Source: Nioella sp965215655 (GTDB lineage: Bacteria; Pseudomonadota; Alphaproteobacteria; Rhodobacterales; Rhodobacteraceae). Taken from it: a stretch of DNA of 64,000 nt. The notes beneath the pieces are model-generated. The model was not told the origin of the DNA and did not search any database. It worked only from the letters and a program-made list of their open reading frames with translations. The stretch covers positions 620,001 through 684,000 of the forward strand of contig NZ_OZ244111.1 of assembly GCF_965215655.1 (NCBI RefSeq), written 5' to 3'. Position numbers and translations under genes: made by a program. Shown one piece after another: positions 49,729 to 59,064 of the stretch (position 1 is the first letter of the stretch; every line of letters begins with the position of its first letter).

Positions 49729-52137
49729 CTAGGCTAGTCCGGCGGCCTCCATCAGCGCCGCGCGCTCACGTTCGATCATCACGTCCTCGGCGCGGCCTTT
49801 GACGGGGACTTTGCCGACCTCCAGAAACAGCGGCGCGGCCAGCGGGGTGACGCGGGTCAGCGGCTGGTGGTCGATGCGGGTGCCGATGCGGTCGAGCATC
49901 TCCTCCACCCGGCCGAAATCGACCAACCCGCGCATGGCCTCTTCCCGCGTGATGTCCAGCATCAGGTGGTCGGGGTCGTATTTGCGCAGCGTGTCATAGA
50001 GGATGTCGGTGGAAAACGTCGCCTGCCGCCCGGATTTGCGTTTGCCGCCGGGGCTGTTGCGGTCGATGAGGCCTGCCACGATGGCCGAGGTCTTGAAGGT
50101 GCGTTTCATGACCGCATTGCCGGAAAGCCAGCCCTCAAGCGCCTGATGCAACCCCTCGCGCGACAGCAGCGGTGCAGGGTCGGTGACCGGATCGAGCCCC
50201 CAGATCAGCGTGGCGTAATCGGTGGCGACGAAGCCCATGGGGTTGAGGCCCTTTTCCTCCATCCGCTGCGTGACCAGAAGGCCAAGGGTCTGCTGCGCGT
50301 TCTTTCCCGCGAAGCCGTAGAGGCAGAGGTGGTGCAGCCCGTCATGAGGGAAGGTTTCCACCAGCAGCCGGTCGCGTTCGGGCAGCCTGGAAACCTCTCT
50401 TTGCAGGGCCAGCCAGTCGGCGGTGTGAGGCGGCAGGTTGGGCCAGTCGTCCTGCCGGAACATCGCCAGGATGCGGTCGGCAAGCTGGGTGGAGGTGGCG
50501 AATTTGGTGCCCGAGAAGACGGCGATCTTCGGTTTGCGGCCCTTGTCGCGGGACACTTCGACAACCATTTCGCGCAAGCCCTCATAGCGGACGATATGGC
50601 CGCCGATCAGGAAGGTGTCGCCTTGGGTGAGCGTGGCGGCGAAGGCCTCCTCGATCTCGCCAAGCGGCCTGCCGCCGCGGGTATGCTTGAGCTGCACCTT
50701 CAGCTTGTCGCTGTCGGTGATCGTGCCGATATTCATGCGGATGCGGGCCGCGCCTCTGGGGTCGCGCAGCTGCCAGAGCCCGTCGGGGCGTTGCACCAGC
50801 CGCTGCCATTGATCATAGGCACGCAGGGCATAGCCTCCGGTCGCTGCGAAATCGAGGCAGCGATCGATCGTGGCGCGGGGCAGGTCGGCATAGGCACCGA
50901 CGGTTTTGACTTCTGCGAAGAGGGTGTCCGCATCAAAGGGACCAGCGGCGGCGCGGATCAGGATATGTTGGCAGAGCACGTCCAAAGGCCCCGGTCCGCG
51001 CGGTTCTCCGTCGAGCGCGTGGGCCTTCACAGCCTCCAGCGCCGCCACGCATTCCACCACTTCGAAGCGGTTGGCGGGCACCAGCAGCGCCTTTGATGGA
51101 GCGTTGTAGCGGTGGTTCGCGCGCCCGATCCGCTGCACCAGCCGCTTGACGTTCTTGGGCGCGCCGACCTGAATGACAAGGTCCACATCGCCCCAGTCGA
51201 TGCCCAGATCCAGTGTGCCCGTGCAGACGATGGCGCGCAGGTCGCCCGCCACCATCGCGGCCTCGACCTTTTCGCGTTGCTCGCGGGCAAGGGCACCGTG
51301 GTGGATGCCTATGGGCAGGCCCTCATCATTGGCAAGCCACAGATTATGAAAGAAAATCTCGGCTTGCGCACGGGTGTTGTGGAAAATGAGCGTGGTCCTG
51401 TGGCGCTTGATCTGCTCGATGACCGCCGGGATCGCATAGGCCCCGCCGCCACCAGACCAGGGGGGACGTTCCTCGGTTTCCAGCATGGCAATGTCCGGGT
51501 CGGGTCCGGGATCGGCATGGAGGATCGGGCAGGGATCCGGCGCGCGGGCCAGAAGTTGCGCCAGAGCAGGGGGGTCCTCGACCGTGGCGGACAGGCCGAC
51601 GCGGCGCAGGCCGGGGGCGAGGGTTTCCAGACGTGAGAGGGCAAGGAAAAGCTGGTCGCCGCGTTTGCTTTCCGCAAGGGCGTGAATTTCGTCGACAATG
51701 ACACGCTTGAGGCCGCGGAAGGTGTTGGCCGCATCCTCGTAGGAGGTCAGCAGGGCCAGGCTTTCGGGCGTTGTCAGAAGGATATGCGGCGGGTCGGCGC
51801 GCTGGCGTTTGCGGCGGCTTTGGGGGGTGTCGCCGGTGCGGTCCTCGATGCGGATCGGCAGGCCCATCTCCTCGACCGGGCGGCGCAGGTTGCGCTTGAT
51901 GTCGGCGGCAAGCGCCTTCAAGGGCGAGACATAGAGCGTGTGCAGCCCCTCATGCCCGCCCTCCGCCAGCTCGGCCAGTGTGGGCAGGAAGCCCGCCATG
52001 GTCTTGCCGCCGCCGGTCGGGGCGATGAGCATCAGGGAAGGGTCCCCGGCGCGGTCGAACATGGCGCGCTGATGGGGGTGGAGATCCCAGCCTTGCCGGG
52101 AAAACCAGTCTTCGATGATCGGGGGCAGGGCGGTCAT
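49729..52137 (-). CDS. ligase-associated DNA damage response DEXH-box helicase
   Basis: An 802-residue Lhr-like superfamily 2 helicase. Walker A is APTGGGKT at residues 39-46, the DEIH box is in VIVDEIHALAESKRGDQLFL, motif III is GLSATVED, and motif VI is QRIGRANHRYNAPSKALLVP. A C-terminal winged-helix and Lhr core domain (about residues 500-800) follows. It probably remodels damaged DNA for repair with PdeM. The ATG at 52137 (MTALPPIIEDWFSRQGWDLH) is preferred to an earlier in-frame ATG. pdeM follows with a short gap. Confidence 0.9.
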   Translation of the reverse strand: MTALPPIIEDWFSRQGWDLHPHQRAMFDRAGDPSLMLIAPTGGGKTMAGFLPTLAELAEGGHEGLHTLYVSPLKALAADIKRNLRRPVEEMGLPIRIEDRTGDTPQSRRKRQRADPPHILLTTPESLALLTSYEDAANTFRGLKRVIVDEIHALAESKRGDQLFLALSRLETLAPGLRRVGLSATVEDPPALAQLLARAPDPCPILHADPGPDPDIAMLETEERPPWSGGGGAYAIPAVIEQIKRHRTTLIFHNTRAQAEIFFHNLWLANDEGLPIGIHHGALAREQREKVEAAMVAGDLRAIVCTGTLDLGIDWGDVDLVIQVGAPKNVKRLVQRIGRANHRYNAPSKALLVPANRFEVVECVAALEAVKAHALDGEPRGPGPLDVLCQHILIRAAAGPFDADTLFAEVKTVGAYADLPRATIDRCLDFAATGGYALRAYDQWQRLVQRPDGLWQLRDPRGAARIRMNIGTITDSDKLKVQLKHTRGGRPLGEIEEAFAATLTQGDTFLIGGHIVRYEGLREMVVEVSRDKGRKPKIAVFSGTKFATSTQLADRILAMFRQDDWPNLPPHTADWLALQREVSRLPERDRLLVETFPHDGLHHLCLYGFAGKNAQQTLGLLVTQRMEEKGLNPMGFVATDYATLIWGLDPVTDPAPLLSREGLHQALEGWLSGNAVMKRTFKTSAIVAGLIDRNSPGGKRKSGRQATFSTDILYDTLRKYDPDHLMLDITREEAMRGLVDFGRVEEMLDRIGTRIDHQPLTRVTPLAAPLFLEVGKVPVKGRAEDVMIERERAALMEAAGLA

Positions 52138-52220
52138 GACACAGAGATAGGGCAAAGAGCCGGGCCGGGAAAGGCGCGCAATGTCCGGCCCGCATCCGCC
52201 GTTCGAATGGGGCGCGGGGG

Positions 52221-52261
52221 ACGCGTTTTGAAAACGCGTAAAAGGATTTTGCAAAATCCTT
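52221..52261. terminator. twin palindromes after the AAA ATPase gene
   Basis: Two adjacent palindromes: ACGCGTTTT-G-AAAACGCGT (52221-52239) and AAGGATTTT-GC-AAAATCCTT (52242-52261). Read on the minus strand, the second starts 7 bp past the AAA ATPase stop and is followed by TTTTACG, so it can end that transcript. Such a pair may also be a mobile-type repeat; see findings. Confidence 0.65.
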
Positions 52262-52267
52262 CTGCCG

Positions 52268-53584
52268 CTAATGGGCGATGGTTTCCTGCTTGACGAAGAG
52301 GTTTTCCCAGGCCCGGTCCACCAGATCGGGGCGCATCTGGTAGGGGATGCCCTCGAACTCGCAGATCGCGATGATCTGGTCCAGCAGGAACGGCGCGTGG
52401 TAGTTGGCGTAGATATTGTCTACCGTCGGATATTTTTTCTTCAGAAGGTGCAGCAGCGACGCCTCGTCCAGCGGAACCTTTTTCTTTTTTGCGACCATGG
52501 CGAAGATCTTGAGGAATTCCGACTGGCTCGGCCCGTCGATCTTGACCTTGAAGAAAATCCGCCTGAGCGCCGCACCGTCGAAGAGGTCATTCGGGTGGAA
52601 GTTGGTCGAAAAGACCACCAGCGTGTCGAAGGGCACCTCGAATTTCTCGCCCGATTGCAGGGTCAGAATGTCGTATCCCACCTCCATCGGAACGATCCAG
52701 CGGTTGATCAGGGCCTGGGGCGGTTCTTCCTGGCGGCCAAGGTCGTCGACGATGAAGACGCCACCGGTCGATTTCAGCTGCAGCGAGGCCTGATAGGTGC
52801 GCGAGACCTTGTTGTAGTTGAGGTCGAGCATGGCAAGCGACAGTTCGCCTCCCGTCATCACCGTGGGCCGCTTGCACATGATGTAGCGGGTGTCGTAGCG
52901 GCTGGATTGGCGGCGCAGGCTGCTGCCCTCGGTTTCGGGCGGTGCCACGGGGGTGTGCACGATCGGGTCAAAGAGGGTGATGACCTGACCGGCATAGGAA
53001 ATGGCGCGCGGCACGTAGATCGTATCGCCAAGCGCGGCGCGGATGCCTTCCGCGATGGAGGATTTGCCGTTGCCCGGCGGGCCATACATCAGCACCGACC
53101 GACCGGAACTGACGGCGGGTCCAAGCTGGTCGATCAGGCCCGGCGGCAGGATCAGATGCCCCATGGAGCCGTTGAGCGCGTCGCGGGTGATCTGCACATT
53201 CTTCACCGACTGGCGCTTGGTCTGTTCCTTGTAGGCCTCCAGCGGGATCGGCATGGCGCCGTAATATTCCGACTGAGACAGCGCATCGAGGGCACGCGCC
53301 TTGCCCGCGTCGGTCAGCTGATAGCCCATTTCCGAGGAGGACGTGGCATGCAGCGTCCCCATGGCCTGCAACAGCCCCATATCGCGCAGCATGTCGATCA
53401 GGGCCTGCGTCAGTGGCATCGGCAGGCAGATCGCCTCGGCAATCGCGCTGGTCTGTTCGATGCTTTTGCGGAAGATGGTTTTCAGCAGGATGTCCCGCAT
53501 CATCACCATCTGCAGCCCGGTATCTTCCAGCTTGCGCAGCATCGGCGGCGCGAAGGTATTGAGGTCGGCAGCTTGCATATTCAT
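52268..53584 (-). CDS. AAA ATPase at the end of the Tad pilus locus
   Basis: A 438-residue protein. The N-terminal 130 residues look helical and contain a winged-helix-like block (MGYQLTDAGKARALDAL). The AAA domain has Walker A GPPGNGKS at 168-175, Walker B GGVFIVDDLG and sensor LVVFSTN. The C-terminus is helical. It lies downstream of the prepilin peptidase gene on the same strand. Linked ATPases of this sort are found with Tad loci in this group; its exact task is not known. Confidence 0.75.
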   Translation of the reverse strand: MNMQAADLNTFAPPMLRKLEDTGLQMVMMRDILLKTIFRKSIEQTSAIAEAICLPMPLTQALIDMLRDMGLLQAMGTLHATSSSEMGYQLTDAGKARALDALSQSEYYGAMPIPLEAYKEQTKRQSVKNVQITRDALNGSMGHLILPPGLIDQLGPAVSSGRSVLMYGPPGNGKSSIAEGIRAALGDTIYVPRAISYAGQVITLFDPIVHTPVAPPETEGSSLRRQSSRYDTRYIMCKRPTVMTGGELSLAMLDLNYNKVSRTYQASLQLKSTGGVFIVDDLGRQEEPPQALINRWIVPMEVGYDILTLQSGEKFEVPFDTLVVFSTNFHPNDLFDGAALRRIFFKVKIDGPSQSEFLKIFAMVAKKKKVPLDEASLLHLLKKKYPTVDNIYANYHAPFLLDQIIAICEFEGIPYQMRPDLVDRAWENLFVKQETIAH

Positions 53585-53651
53585 CGGGCGTTACCCTTTC
53601 GCCAGAAAATGCCCCCGGATCAGTCTTTAACCCGTCTTGCTTGCGGGGCCG

Positions 53652-54173
53652 TTAAGCCCCGCTGCCCATGGCCCCAAGCGCCAGGTAAACCACCAAGGCC
53701 CCGGCCAGAGCGACGCCCATGGGGAAGAGCTTGCCCCGGTCCCACGACACCCAGTCAGGCGTTGCGCGGCGCACGGCGGGCACCATGCCGGCCCCCCGGT
53801 GGGTGATCCAGGACCCGATCAGGACAGCCGCGAAGAGCGTCAGGAACAGCAGGTAATCGCCGGGCGCCACGAAAGGTGCCATGGCGGCGGCGAACTTGGA
53901 ATCGCCCGCGCCCGCGAGGCCGATCGAGGTGATGATGAAGCCCGCGATCAGCACGATCACCAGTTGCGCAAGGCGCATGTACCAGGTGCTGAAGGCCATG
54001 ACATCCATGGCGACCTGCGCAAGGCCCACCACAAGGAACACCCCCGCCAGCGACAGAACGCTGACATTGGGAATGCGCATCTCGCGCAGGTCCGACCAGG
54101 CGACCCAGATGCAGATCGGCACGACGAACGGCAGGAACCAGAGGGCTTCCATTTGGCTGATGGCAAGGGTCAT
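53652..54173 (-). CDS. cpaA: prepilin peptidase CpaA/TadV
   Basis: A 173-residue membrane aspartic protease (A24 family) that cleaves Flp-type prepilins. The two catalytic aspartates are D28 (WSDLREMRIPN) and D91 (AGAGDSK). About five membrane helices. GAGGAGA precedes the ATG at 54173. Shorter than full-length PilD-type enzymes because the N-methylation domain is absent, as usual for TadV. Its stop codon lies in a GCGGGGC / GCCCCGC hairpin. Confidence 0.9.
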   Translation of the reverse strand: MTLAISQMEALWFLPFVVPICIWVAWSDLREMRIPNVSVLSLAGVFLVVGLAQVAMDVMAFSTWYMRLAQLVIVLIAGFIITSIGLAGAGDSKFAAAMAPFVAPGDYLLFLTLFAAVLIGSWITHRGAGMVPAVRRATPDWVSWDRGKLFPMGVALAGALVVYLALGAMGSGA

Positions 54174-54183
54174 GGTCGTCTCC

Positions 54184-55029
54184 TCAGCTCTGCAGCGTGC
54201 GAAGCGCACGGACGGCGGCTTCGAAATGTTGCGGATGGGTGTCGATGGCGTCTTCCAGCAGGCCACGGCCGATATCCACGTCCCCGCGCCGGATGGCGGC
54301 AATGGCCATGGTGTGCAGCAGCTGCGCGCGTTCCACCTGGGTCATCTGCACCAGTGGCAGCGTGTACTGACCGCGAGAGGCGCGGGCGAGCACGAGGTTG
54401 TTCTTGGCGGTGAAGAGGTCGGGATCGTAGTTGATCGCCTCGACGAACATCCGCTCGGCGGCGTCGAAATCCCCGCGCGTGAGATAGGAGAAGCCCCAGT
54501 TGTTCAGCACACCGGCGGGCCGCATGGTCAGGCCGACGGCGGTTTCATAGAAACTGTCGGCGCGGTCCCATTCCTCGTTGCTGTCGGCAATCATCGCCTC
54601 CAGTCGGTAGCGTTCATAGGTCTCGAAGGTGGGGGGCACGGCGTCGAGCTGCTGTTCGGCCTCCTCCCAGTCATTGGTTCGGATCAGGGCACCGGCATAG
54701 TCCACACGGTCCTGATCGGTGGCCTCGTCGCTGTTCACGACGGCCCGCCAGACGGTGACGCCCTCGGTATGATGGCCGGCGCGGATCAGGCTGGCGGCCA
54801 GCCCCCGGCGCAGGTCGATGCGGTCGGGGTTTTCCCGGCTGGCGCGGCGGAAATAGGTCACCGCCTCATCGGGGTCGGCCGATGTCAGCATGATATCGTT
54901 GAGATTGGTTTCGTCGATGACGTTGACGCCGTCCAGCGCACGATCGACATCGGCAGACCGGGTCTGGTCACAGGCCGCCAAGGCAAGCCCGACAGACACC
55001 ACTGCCGTGATCCGGATGATAGGGCGCAT
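54184..55029 (-). CDS. TPR lipoprotein of the Tad locus
   Basis: A 281-residue protein with lipobox LAAC (VGLALAAC at about residue 20). It is made of helical repeats, e.g. GVLNNWGFSYLTRGDFDAAE and EAINYDPDLFTAKNNLVLAR, typical of tetratricopeptide folds. Probably an outer-membrane-associated assembly factor similar to TadD. The start at 55029 follows CTTGCTGC-type sequence without a strong ribosome-binding site, so it may be coupled to the upstream gene. Confidence 0.82.
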   Translation of the reverse strand: MRPIIRITAVVSVGLALAACDQTRSADVDRALDGVNVIDETNLNDIMLTSADPDEAVTYFRRASRENPDRIDLRRGLAASLIRAGHHTEGVTVWRAVVNSDEATDQDRVDYAGALIRTNDWEEAEQQLDAVPPTFETYERYRLEAMIADSNEEWDRADSFYETAVGLTMRPAGVLNNWGFSYLTRGDFDAAERMFVEAINYDPDLFTAKNNLVLARASRGQYTLPLVQMTQVERAQLLHTMAIAAIRRGDVDIGRGLLEDAIDTHPQHFEAAVRALRTLQS

Positions 55030-55061
55030 TTGCTGCCTCTTGCTGCTCGTTCTTGCCCCGT

Positions 55062-55634
55062 TCATGGCGCGTAAAGCAGGAGGTATCGCCCCCCACCCCG
55101 ACGCTCCAGGTCGAAGCTTTGATTTGTATGGTCTTGACTATAGCCCGGATTTTCCATTCGCGCGATAGCCAAGCGCAGGTTTTCGCGAATCGAGTCGCTT
55201 TCGCCACTGTCGAGCGCATAGGCCTGCCGGAAAACCTGCCGGGCTTCGCCGTATTCGCCCTGTTCCATCAGCACCACGCCGAGGTTGTTCCAGGCCGGGA
55301 CGAAATCGGGATCGACCTCGACCGCGCGGCGCAGAAGCTCTTCGGCTTGGCCAAGCCGCCCAAGCTGCAGGTTGGCCGATCCGAGCGAAGAAAGGGTTTC
55401 GCCGGTCATGCCCCGGTCACCGGCCGCACGAAGGTAACTGCGCAGGGCAAGGTCGTATTCGCCCGCCTCCATCAGCCGATGACCCACGATCAGAGGATCC
55501 ACCCCGTCACTGAGCACGCTGAGATCCTCGGGCGCGTCGAGCCCTTCGTTCAACGGCGCAAGCCGCGGCGAGGGTTCGCACGCGGCCAGACCGAGAACGG
55601 TCATGATTGCCAGTAATGTCTTGCCCCACCTCAT
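55062..55634 (-). CDS. tadD: TPR lipoprotein TadD
   Basis: A 190-residue lipoprotein with lipobox LAAC (GLAACEPSPR) and TPR units such as LSSLGSANLQLGRLGQAEEL and WNNLGVVLMEQGEYGEARQV. TadD-type proteins are pilotins that aid secretin assembly. It is 5 bp from tadC on the same strand. Together with the following TPR lipoprotein it makes two related proteins in tandem, perhaps by duplication. Confidence 0.82.
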   Translation of the reverse strand: MRWGKTLLAIMTVLGLAACEPSPRLAPLNEGLDAPEDLSVLSDGVDPLIVGHRLMEAGEYDLALRSYLRAAGDRGMTGETLSSLGSANLQLGRLGQAEELLRRAVEVDPDFVPAWNNLGVVLMEQGEYGEARQVFRQAYALDSGESDSIRENLRLAIARMENPGYSQDHTNQSFDLERRGGGRYLLLYAP

Positions 55635-55639
55635 GTCCG

Positions 55640-56605
55640 TCAGAAGCCTCCTCCTCCTGAAAGGTTTTGTGCGATGCCGTAGACCGACGGGCCGATCAGG
55701 ATGATCAGAAGCGGCGGCAGACAGAACATCATCGTGCCGAGCGTCAGCTTTGTCGGCAGCTTGTTGGCCTTTTCTTCGGCGCGCATCACGCGTTTGTCAC
55801 GCATCTCTTCGGCATAGACCCGCAGCGCATCGGCAATCGAGGTGCCAAAGGTGGCCGACTGGATCAGCACGGTGACGAAGCTGTTCACGTCCTGCACGCC
55901 GCAGCGTTCGCCAAAGTCGCGCAGCACCTTCACCTTGTCCTTGCCGGCCTTCATCTCGTAGGCGACGATCTCGAACTCGTCGGCCAGGGATTCAAACGAC
56001 GGCCGAATTTCCTTGGCAACACGGATAATGGCCTGGTCCAGCGATTGCCCCGCCTCGACGCAGACCAGCATCAGGTCGAGCGAGTCCGGGAAGCCCTGGG
56101 TGATTTCCTCTTCGCGCTTCTGCACGCGCTTGGTGACCCAGTATTTCGGCAGGTAGTAGCCCACGGCACCGGGGATCAGCACGCTGAGAATGCTCTTCTG
56201 CGTTCCCATGTCAGGGGCGATCAGCGTGTAGATCACGCCAAGCGCCAGAAACCCCATGCCAAGCGCGAATTGCGCGAAGTGGAAGGTCTGGACCGCGCCC
56301 TTGGACCGGTAGCCCGCCCGCATCAGGGTCAGCTGGATCTGGCTGAATTCTTCCTGGTTCTGCGGTTCGAGGAACTGGGCGAACTTGTCCAGCTTTTCGT
56401 TCTTGCCGCCGATGCGCAACGCTTTCTGCACCTCTGGCGAAGTGCCCTCGCGGTTCATGTCGCGCAGCTTGGTCAGCGGGTCTTTCTTGCGGAAGACGAT
56501 GGCGGAAAGACCCATGGCCACAAGCAGCAGCCCGAGAAAGCCGACCACGAACAGGGGGCCGAGCGGTCCGAGATAGCTGACGATAAGGTCGTTGATCTGG
56601 TTCAT
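55640..56605 (-). CDS. tadC: Tad pilus platform protein TadC
   Basis: A 321-residue inner-membrane protein of the type II secretion F family. The conserved cytoplasmic block FPDSLDLMLVCVEAGQSLDQ is near the middle (about residue 175), with membrane segments at about residues 15-37, 108-128, 135-153 and near the C-terminus (TMMFCLPPLLIILIGPSV). It forms the inner-membrane platform with TadB. Confidence 0.92.
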   Translation of the reverse strand: MNQINDLIVSYLGPLGPLFVVGFLGLLLVAMGLSAIVFRKKDPLTKLRDMNREGTSPEVQKALRIGGKNEKLDKFAQFLEPQNQEEFSQIQLTLMRAGYRSKGAVQTFHFAQFALGMGFLALGVIYTLIAPDMGTQKSILSVLIPGAVGYYLPKYWVTKRVQKREEEITQGFPDSLDLMLVCVEAGQSLDQAIIRVAKEIRPSFESLADEFEIVAYEMKAGKDKVKVLRDFGERCGVQDVNSFVTVLIQSATFGTSIADALRVYAEEMRDKRVMRAEEKANKLPTKLTLGTMMFCLPPLLIILIGPSVYGIAQNLSGGGGF

Positions 56606-56616
56606 CTATCCGTTCC

Positions 56617-57585
56617 TCAGACCTTGATGTTGACCATCAGGCGCATGAAAAAGAAGTTCGCCGCCAGCATGACCGCCACCACGGCACAGGCCGGGATGAA
56701 TGCGGGGGTTTCCATGACGTCGGAATAATAGTCGGGCTGCATCACGTTGATGCCGATCAGCGCCAGCAACGGGAAGGCGGACAGGAACATGCCCGACCAT
56801 TTGGCCTCGGCGGTGATGGCCTTGACGCGGCGGAACAGCTTGAAACGGGCGCGGATCACCTTGGACAGGCCATTGAGGATCTCGGCCAGGTTGCCGCCAG
56901 ATTTCTGCTGGATGCCGACGGCCACCGCCAGAAAGCGAAGGTCCTGCATGTCCAGCCGTTCGGCCATCGCGGCAATGGCTTCGCTGACATCGCGGCCATA
57001 GGCGGCCTCGTCGGCGATGATGCCAAGCTCGGACCCAAGGGGATCGGCGACCTCTTTCGAGACGGTGTTGATGGCCGATACGAACGGGTGGCCGACACGC
57101 AGGGACCGCACCAGCAGATCCACTGCGTCGGGCAATTGTTCCTCGATCATCGCAAGACGCTTCTTGGCCTTGGAGTTGACCCACATGAACACGCCGCCAA
57201 TCCCCATGATCACCGAGACAAGCACGCGAATGGGCAGTGAGGCACCAGTCATCAATGTCAGCATGACAAAGGCGGCAATGCCGAGGGCGATCATGACCAG
57301 GATCAGCTGCTGTGGCGTGAAGGCGATGCTGGCTTTCTGCGCCTTGCTGGCGATCAGGGAATAGAGCGGGATCGTGCGCGACCCGGTGTGCTGGTCCAGT
57401 TCCTTGCGCAGCTTGGCCAGCACGTCTTCGCGGTTGGCCCCCTTGTTGAGAAGGTCCAGACGGCGATTGACGCGGGAATTCAGGCTGATCGACTTGCCGA
57501 AGACCATCAGGTAGATGCCTTCGACCAGCATCAGGATACCGACGAAGATGCCGATATAGATGAGCGGTTCGATACTCAGTTCCAT
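56617..57585 (-). CDS. tadB: Tad pilus platform protein TadB
   Basis: A 322-residue membrane protein of the type II secretion F family. Marks include the N-terminal helix PLIYIGIFVGILMLVEGIYL, the central block LPDAVDLLVRSLRVGHPFVS and GNLAEILNGLSKVIRARFKL before the last pair of helices. It partners TadC. It starts 5 bp after tadA ends (minus strand order tadA-tadB-tadC). Confidence 0.92.
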   Translation of the reverse strand: MELSIEPLIYIGIFVGILMLVEGIYLMVFGKSISLNSRVNRRLDLLNKGANREDVLAKLRKELDQHTGSRTIPLYSLIASKAQKASIAFTPQQLILVMIALGIAAFVMLTLMTGASLPIRVLVSVIMGIGGVFMWVNSKAKKRLAMIEEQLPDAVDLLVRSLRVGHPFVSAINTVSKEVADPLGSELGIIADEAAYGRDVSEAIAAMAERLDMQDLRFLAVAVGIQQKSGGNLAEILNGLSKVIRARFKLFRRVKAITAEAKWSGMFLSAFPLLALIGINVMQPDYYSDVMETPAFIPACAVVAVMLAANFFFMRLMVNIKV

Positions 57586-57590
57586 GGCTG

Positions 57591-59054
57591 TCAGTCCCCC
57601 GCTGGTTCATAGATCGAGGCCGGCAGGTCATAGCCCCACTGGCGGAAACGTTCGGAATAGTGCGACCGCACCCCGCAGGCGGTGAAACGGCCGATAATGG
57701 TGCCGTCGGGCTTGAGGCCGAGACGTTCGTAGCGGAACACCTCCTGCATCGAGATCACATCGCCTTCCATGCCCGTCACCTCGGTGATAGAGACCATGCG
57801 GCGGCTGCCGTCCTGAAGGCGGCTGGCCTGCACGATCAGGTTCACGGCGCTGGCGATCTGGCTGCGCACGGCCTTGATCGGCATCTCGATCCCGGCCATG
57901 GCGATCATGTTTTCCAGGCGGCTTACACCGTCGCGGGCGCTGTTGGCGTGGATCGTGGTCATCGACCCGTCGTGGCCGGTATTCATGGCCTGCAACATGT
58001 CGATCACTTCCTCGCCGCGCGTTTCGCCGACGATGATGCGGTCGGGGCGCATCCGCAGGGCGTTGCGAAGACAGTCGCGCTGCGTGACCGCGCCCTTGCC
58101 TTCCACGTTCGGCGGGCGGCTTTCCATCCGGCCCACATGTTCCTGCTGAAGCTGAAGTTCCGCGGTGTCCTCGATCGTCAGGATGCGTTCGGAATTGTCG
58201 ATGAAGGACGAGAGCGCGTTGAGCGTCGTGGTCTTACCAGACCCCGTCCCGCCCGACACGATTACGTTAAGACGCGTGGCGACGGCGGCTTGCAGATAGG
58301 CGGCCATTTCCTCGTTGAAGGCGCCGAACTTGACCAGGTCGTCAATGCCGAGCTTGTCCTTCTTGAACTTACGAATGGAGACGAGCGAGCCGTCCACCCC
58401 CACGGGCGGCACCATCGCGTTGAATCGCGAGCCGTCCTTCAGGCGGGCGTCCACATAGGGGTTCGATTCATCGACGCGGCGGCCCACGGCGGACACGATC
58501 TTGTCAATGATCCGCAGCAGGTGGCGTTCATCCTTGAAGCGACAATCCGATTTTTGCAGCTTGCCCGCCCGTTCAATGAAGACGTTGAAGGGGCCGTTGA
58601 TCAGAATATCGTTGACGGTGTCGTCCTTCAGAAGCGGCTCCAGCGGGCCGAGGCCCGTTACCTCGTCAAAGAGCTCGGTCTGAAGGGTTTGCCGATCTTC
58701 GCGGTTCAGAACCACGCCCATATCCGTCAGCTCGTCATTGGTGATCGAGTTGATTTCGGCGCGCAGTTCGCTTTCCTTGGCCTTTTCCAGCGCGGACAGG
58801 TTCAGGTTGTCCAGTAGGCGCGAATGCATCTCGGTCTTGATTTCGTCAAGACGGGCACGGCGCTTGGCCTCCTTGTCGAGGGCGACAGGTTCCGCCGGGG
58901 CGGTGCTTGGCTTTGGCTTGGGCTTGCGCGCGATCTTGGGAGCGGAGTCACCGGCAGCCGCCGGGCCGGGGGTTCCGGCACTTGGCTCCGGGTCCGTTGT
59001 CAGGGCCGGGTGAACGGGGCTGGCGGGGCCGTTTTTCTTGTAGCGGGAAAACAT
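57591..59054 (-). CDS. tadA: Tad pilus assembly ATPase TadA/CpaF
   Basis: A 487-residue type II/IV secretion ATPase. After a Pro/Ala/Lys-rich N-terminus (to about residue 65) comes the all-alpha and N-terminal domain and then Walker A SGGTGSGKTT at 267-276, Walker B-region DRIIVGETRGEEVIDMLQAM and the His box GHDGSMTTIHANSARD. It powers pilus extension. It follows cpaE by 10 bp on the same strand. Confidence 0.95.
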   Translation of the reverse strand: MFSRYKKNGPASPVHPALTTDPEPSAGTPGPAAAGDSAPKIARKPKPKPSTAPAEPVALDKEAKRRARLDEIKTEMHSRLLDNLNLSALEKAKESELRAEINSITNDELTDMGVVLNREDRQTLQTELFDEVTGLGPLEPLLKDDTVNDILINGPFNVFIERAGKLQKSDCRFKDERHLLRIIDKIVSAVGRRVDESNPYVDARLKDGSRFNAMVPPVGVDGSLVSIRKFKKDKLGIDDLVKFGAFNEEMAAYLQAAVATRLNVIVSGGTGSGKTTTLNALSSFIDNSERILTIEDTAELQLQQEHVGRMESRPPNVEGKGAVTQRDCLRNALRMRPDRIIVGETRGEEVIDMLQAMNTGHDGSMTTIHANSARDGVSRLENMIAMAGIEMPIKAVRSQIASAVNLIVQASRLQDGSRRMVSITEVTGMEGDVISMQEVFRYERLGLKPDGTIIGRFTACGVRSHYSERFRQWGYDLPASIYEPAGD

Positions 59055-59064
59055 CTATCGCTCC

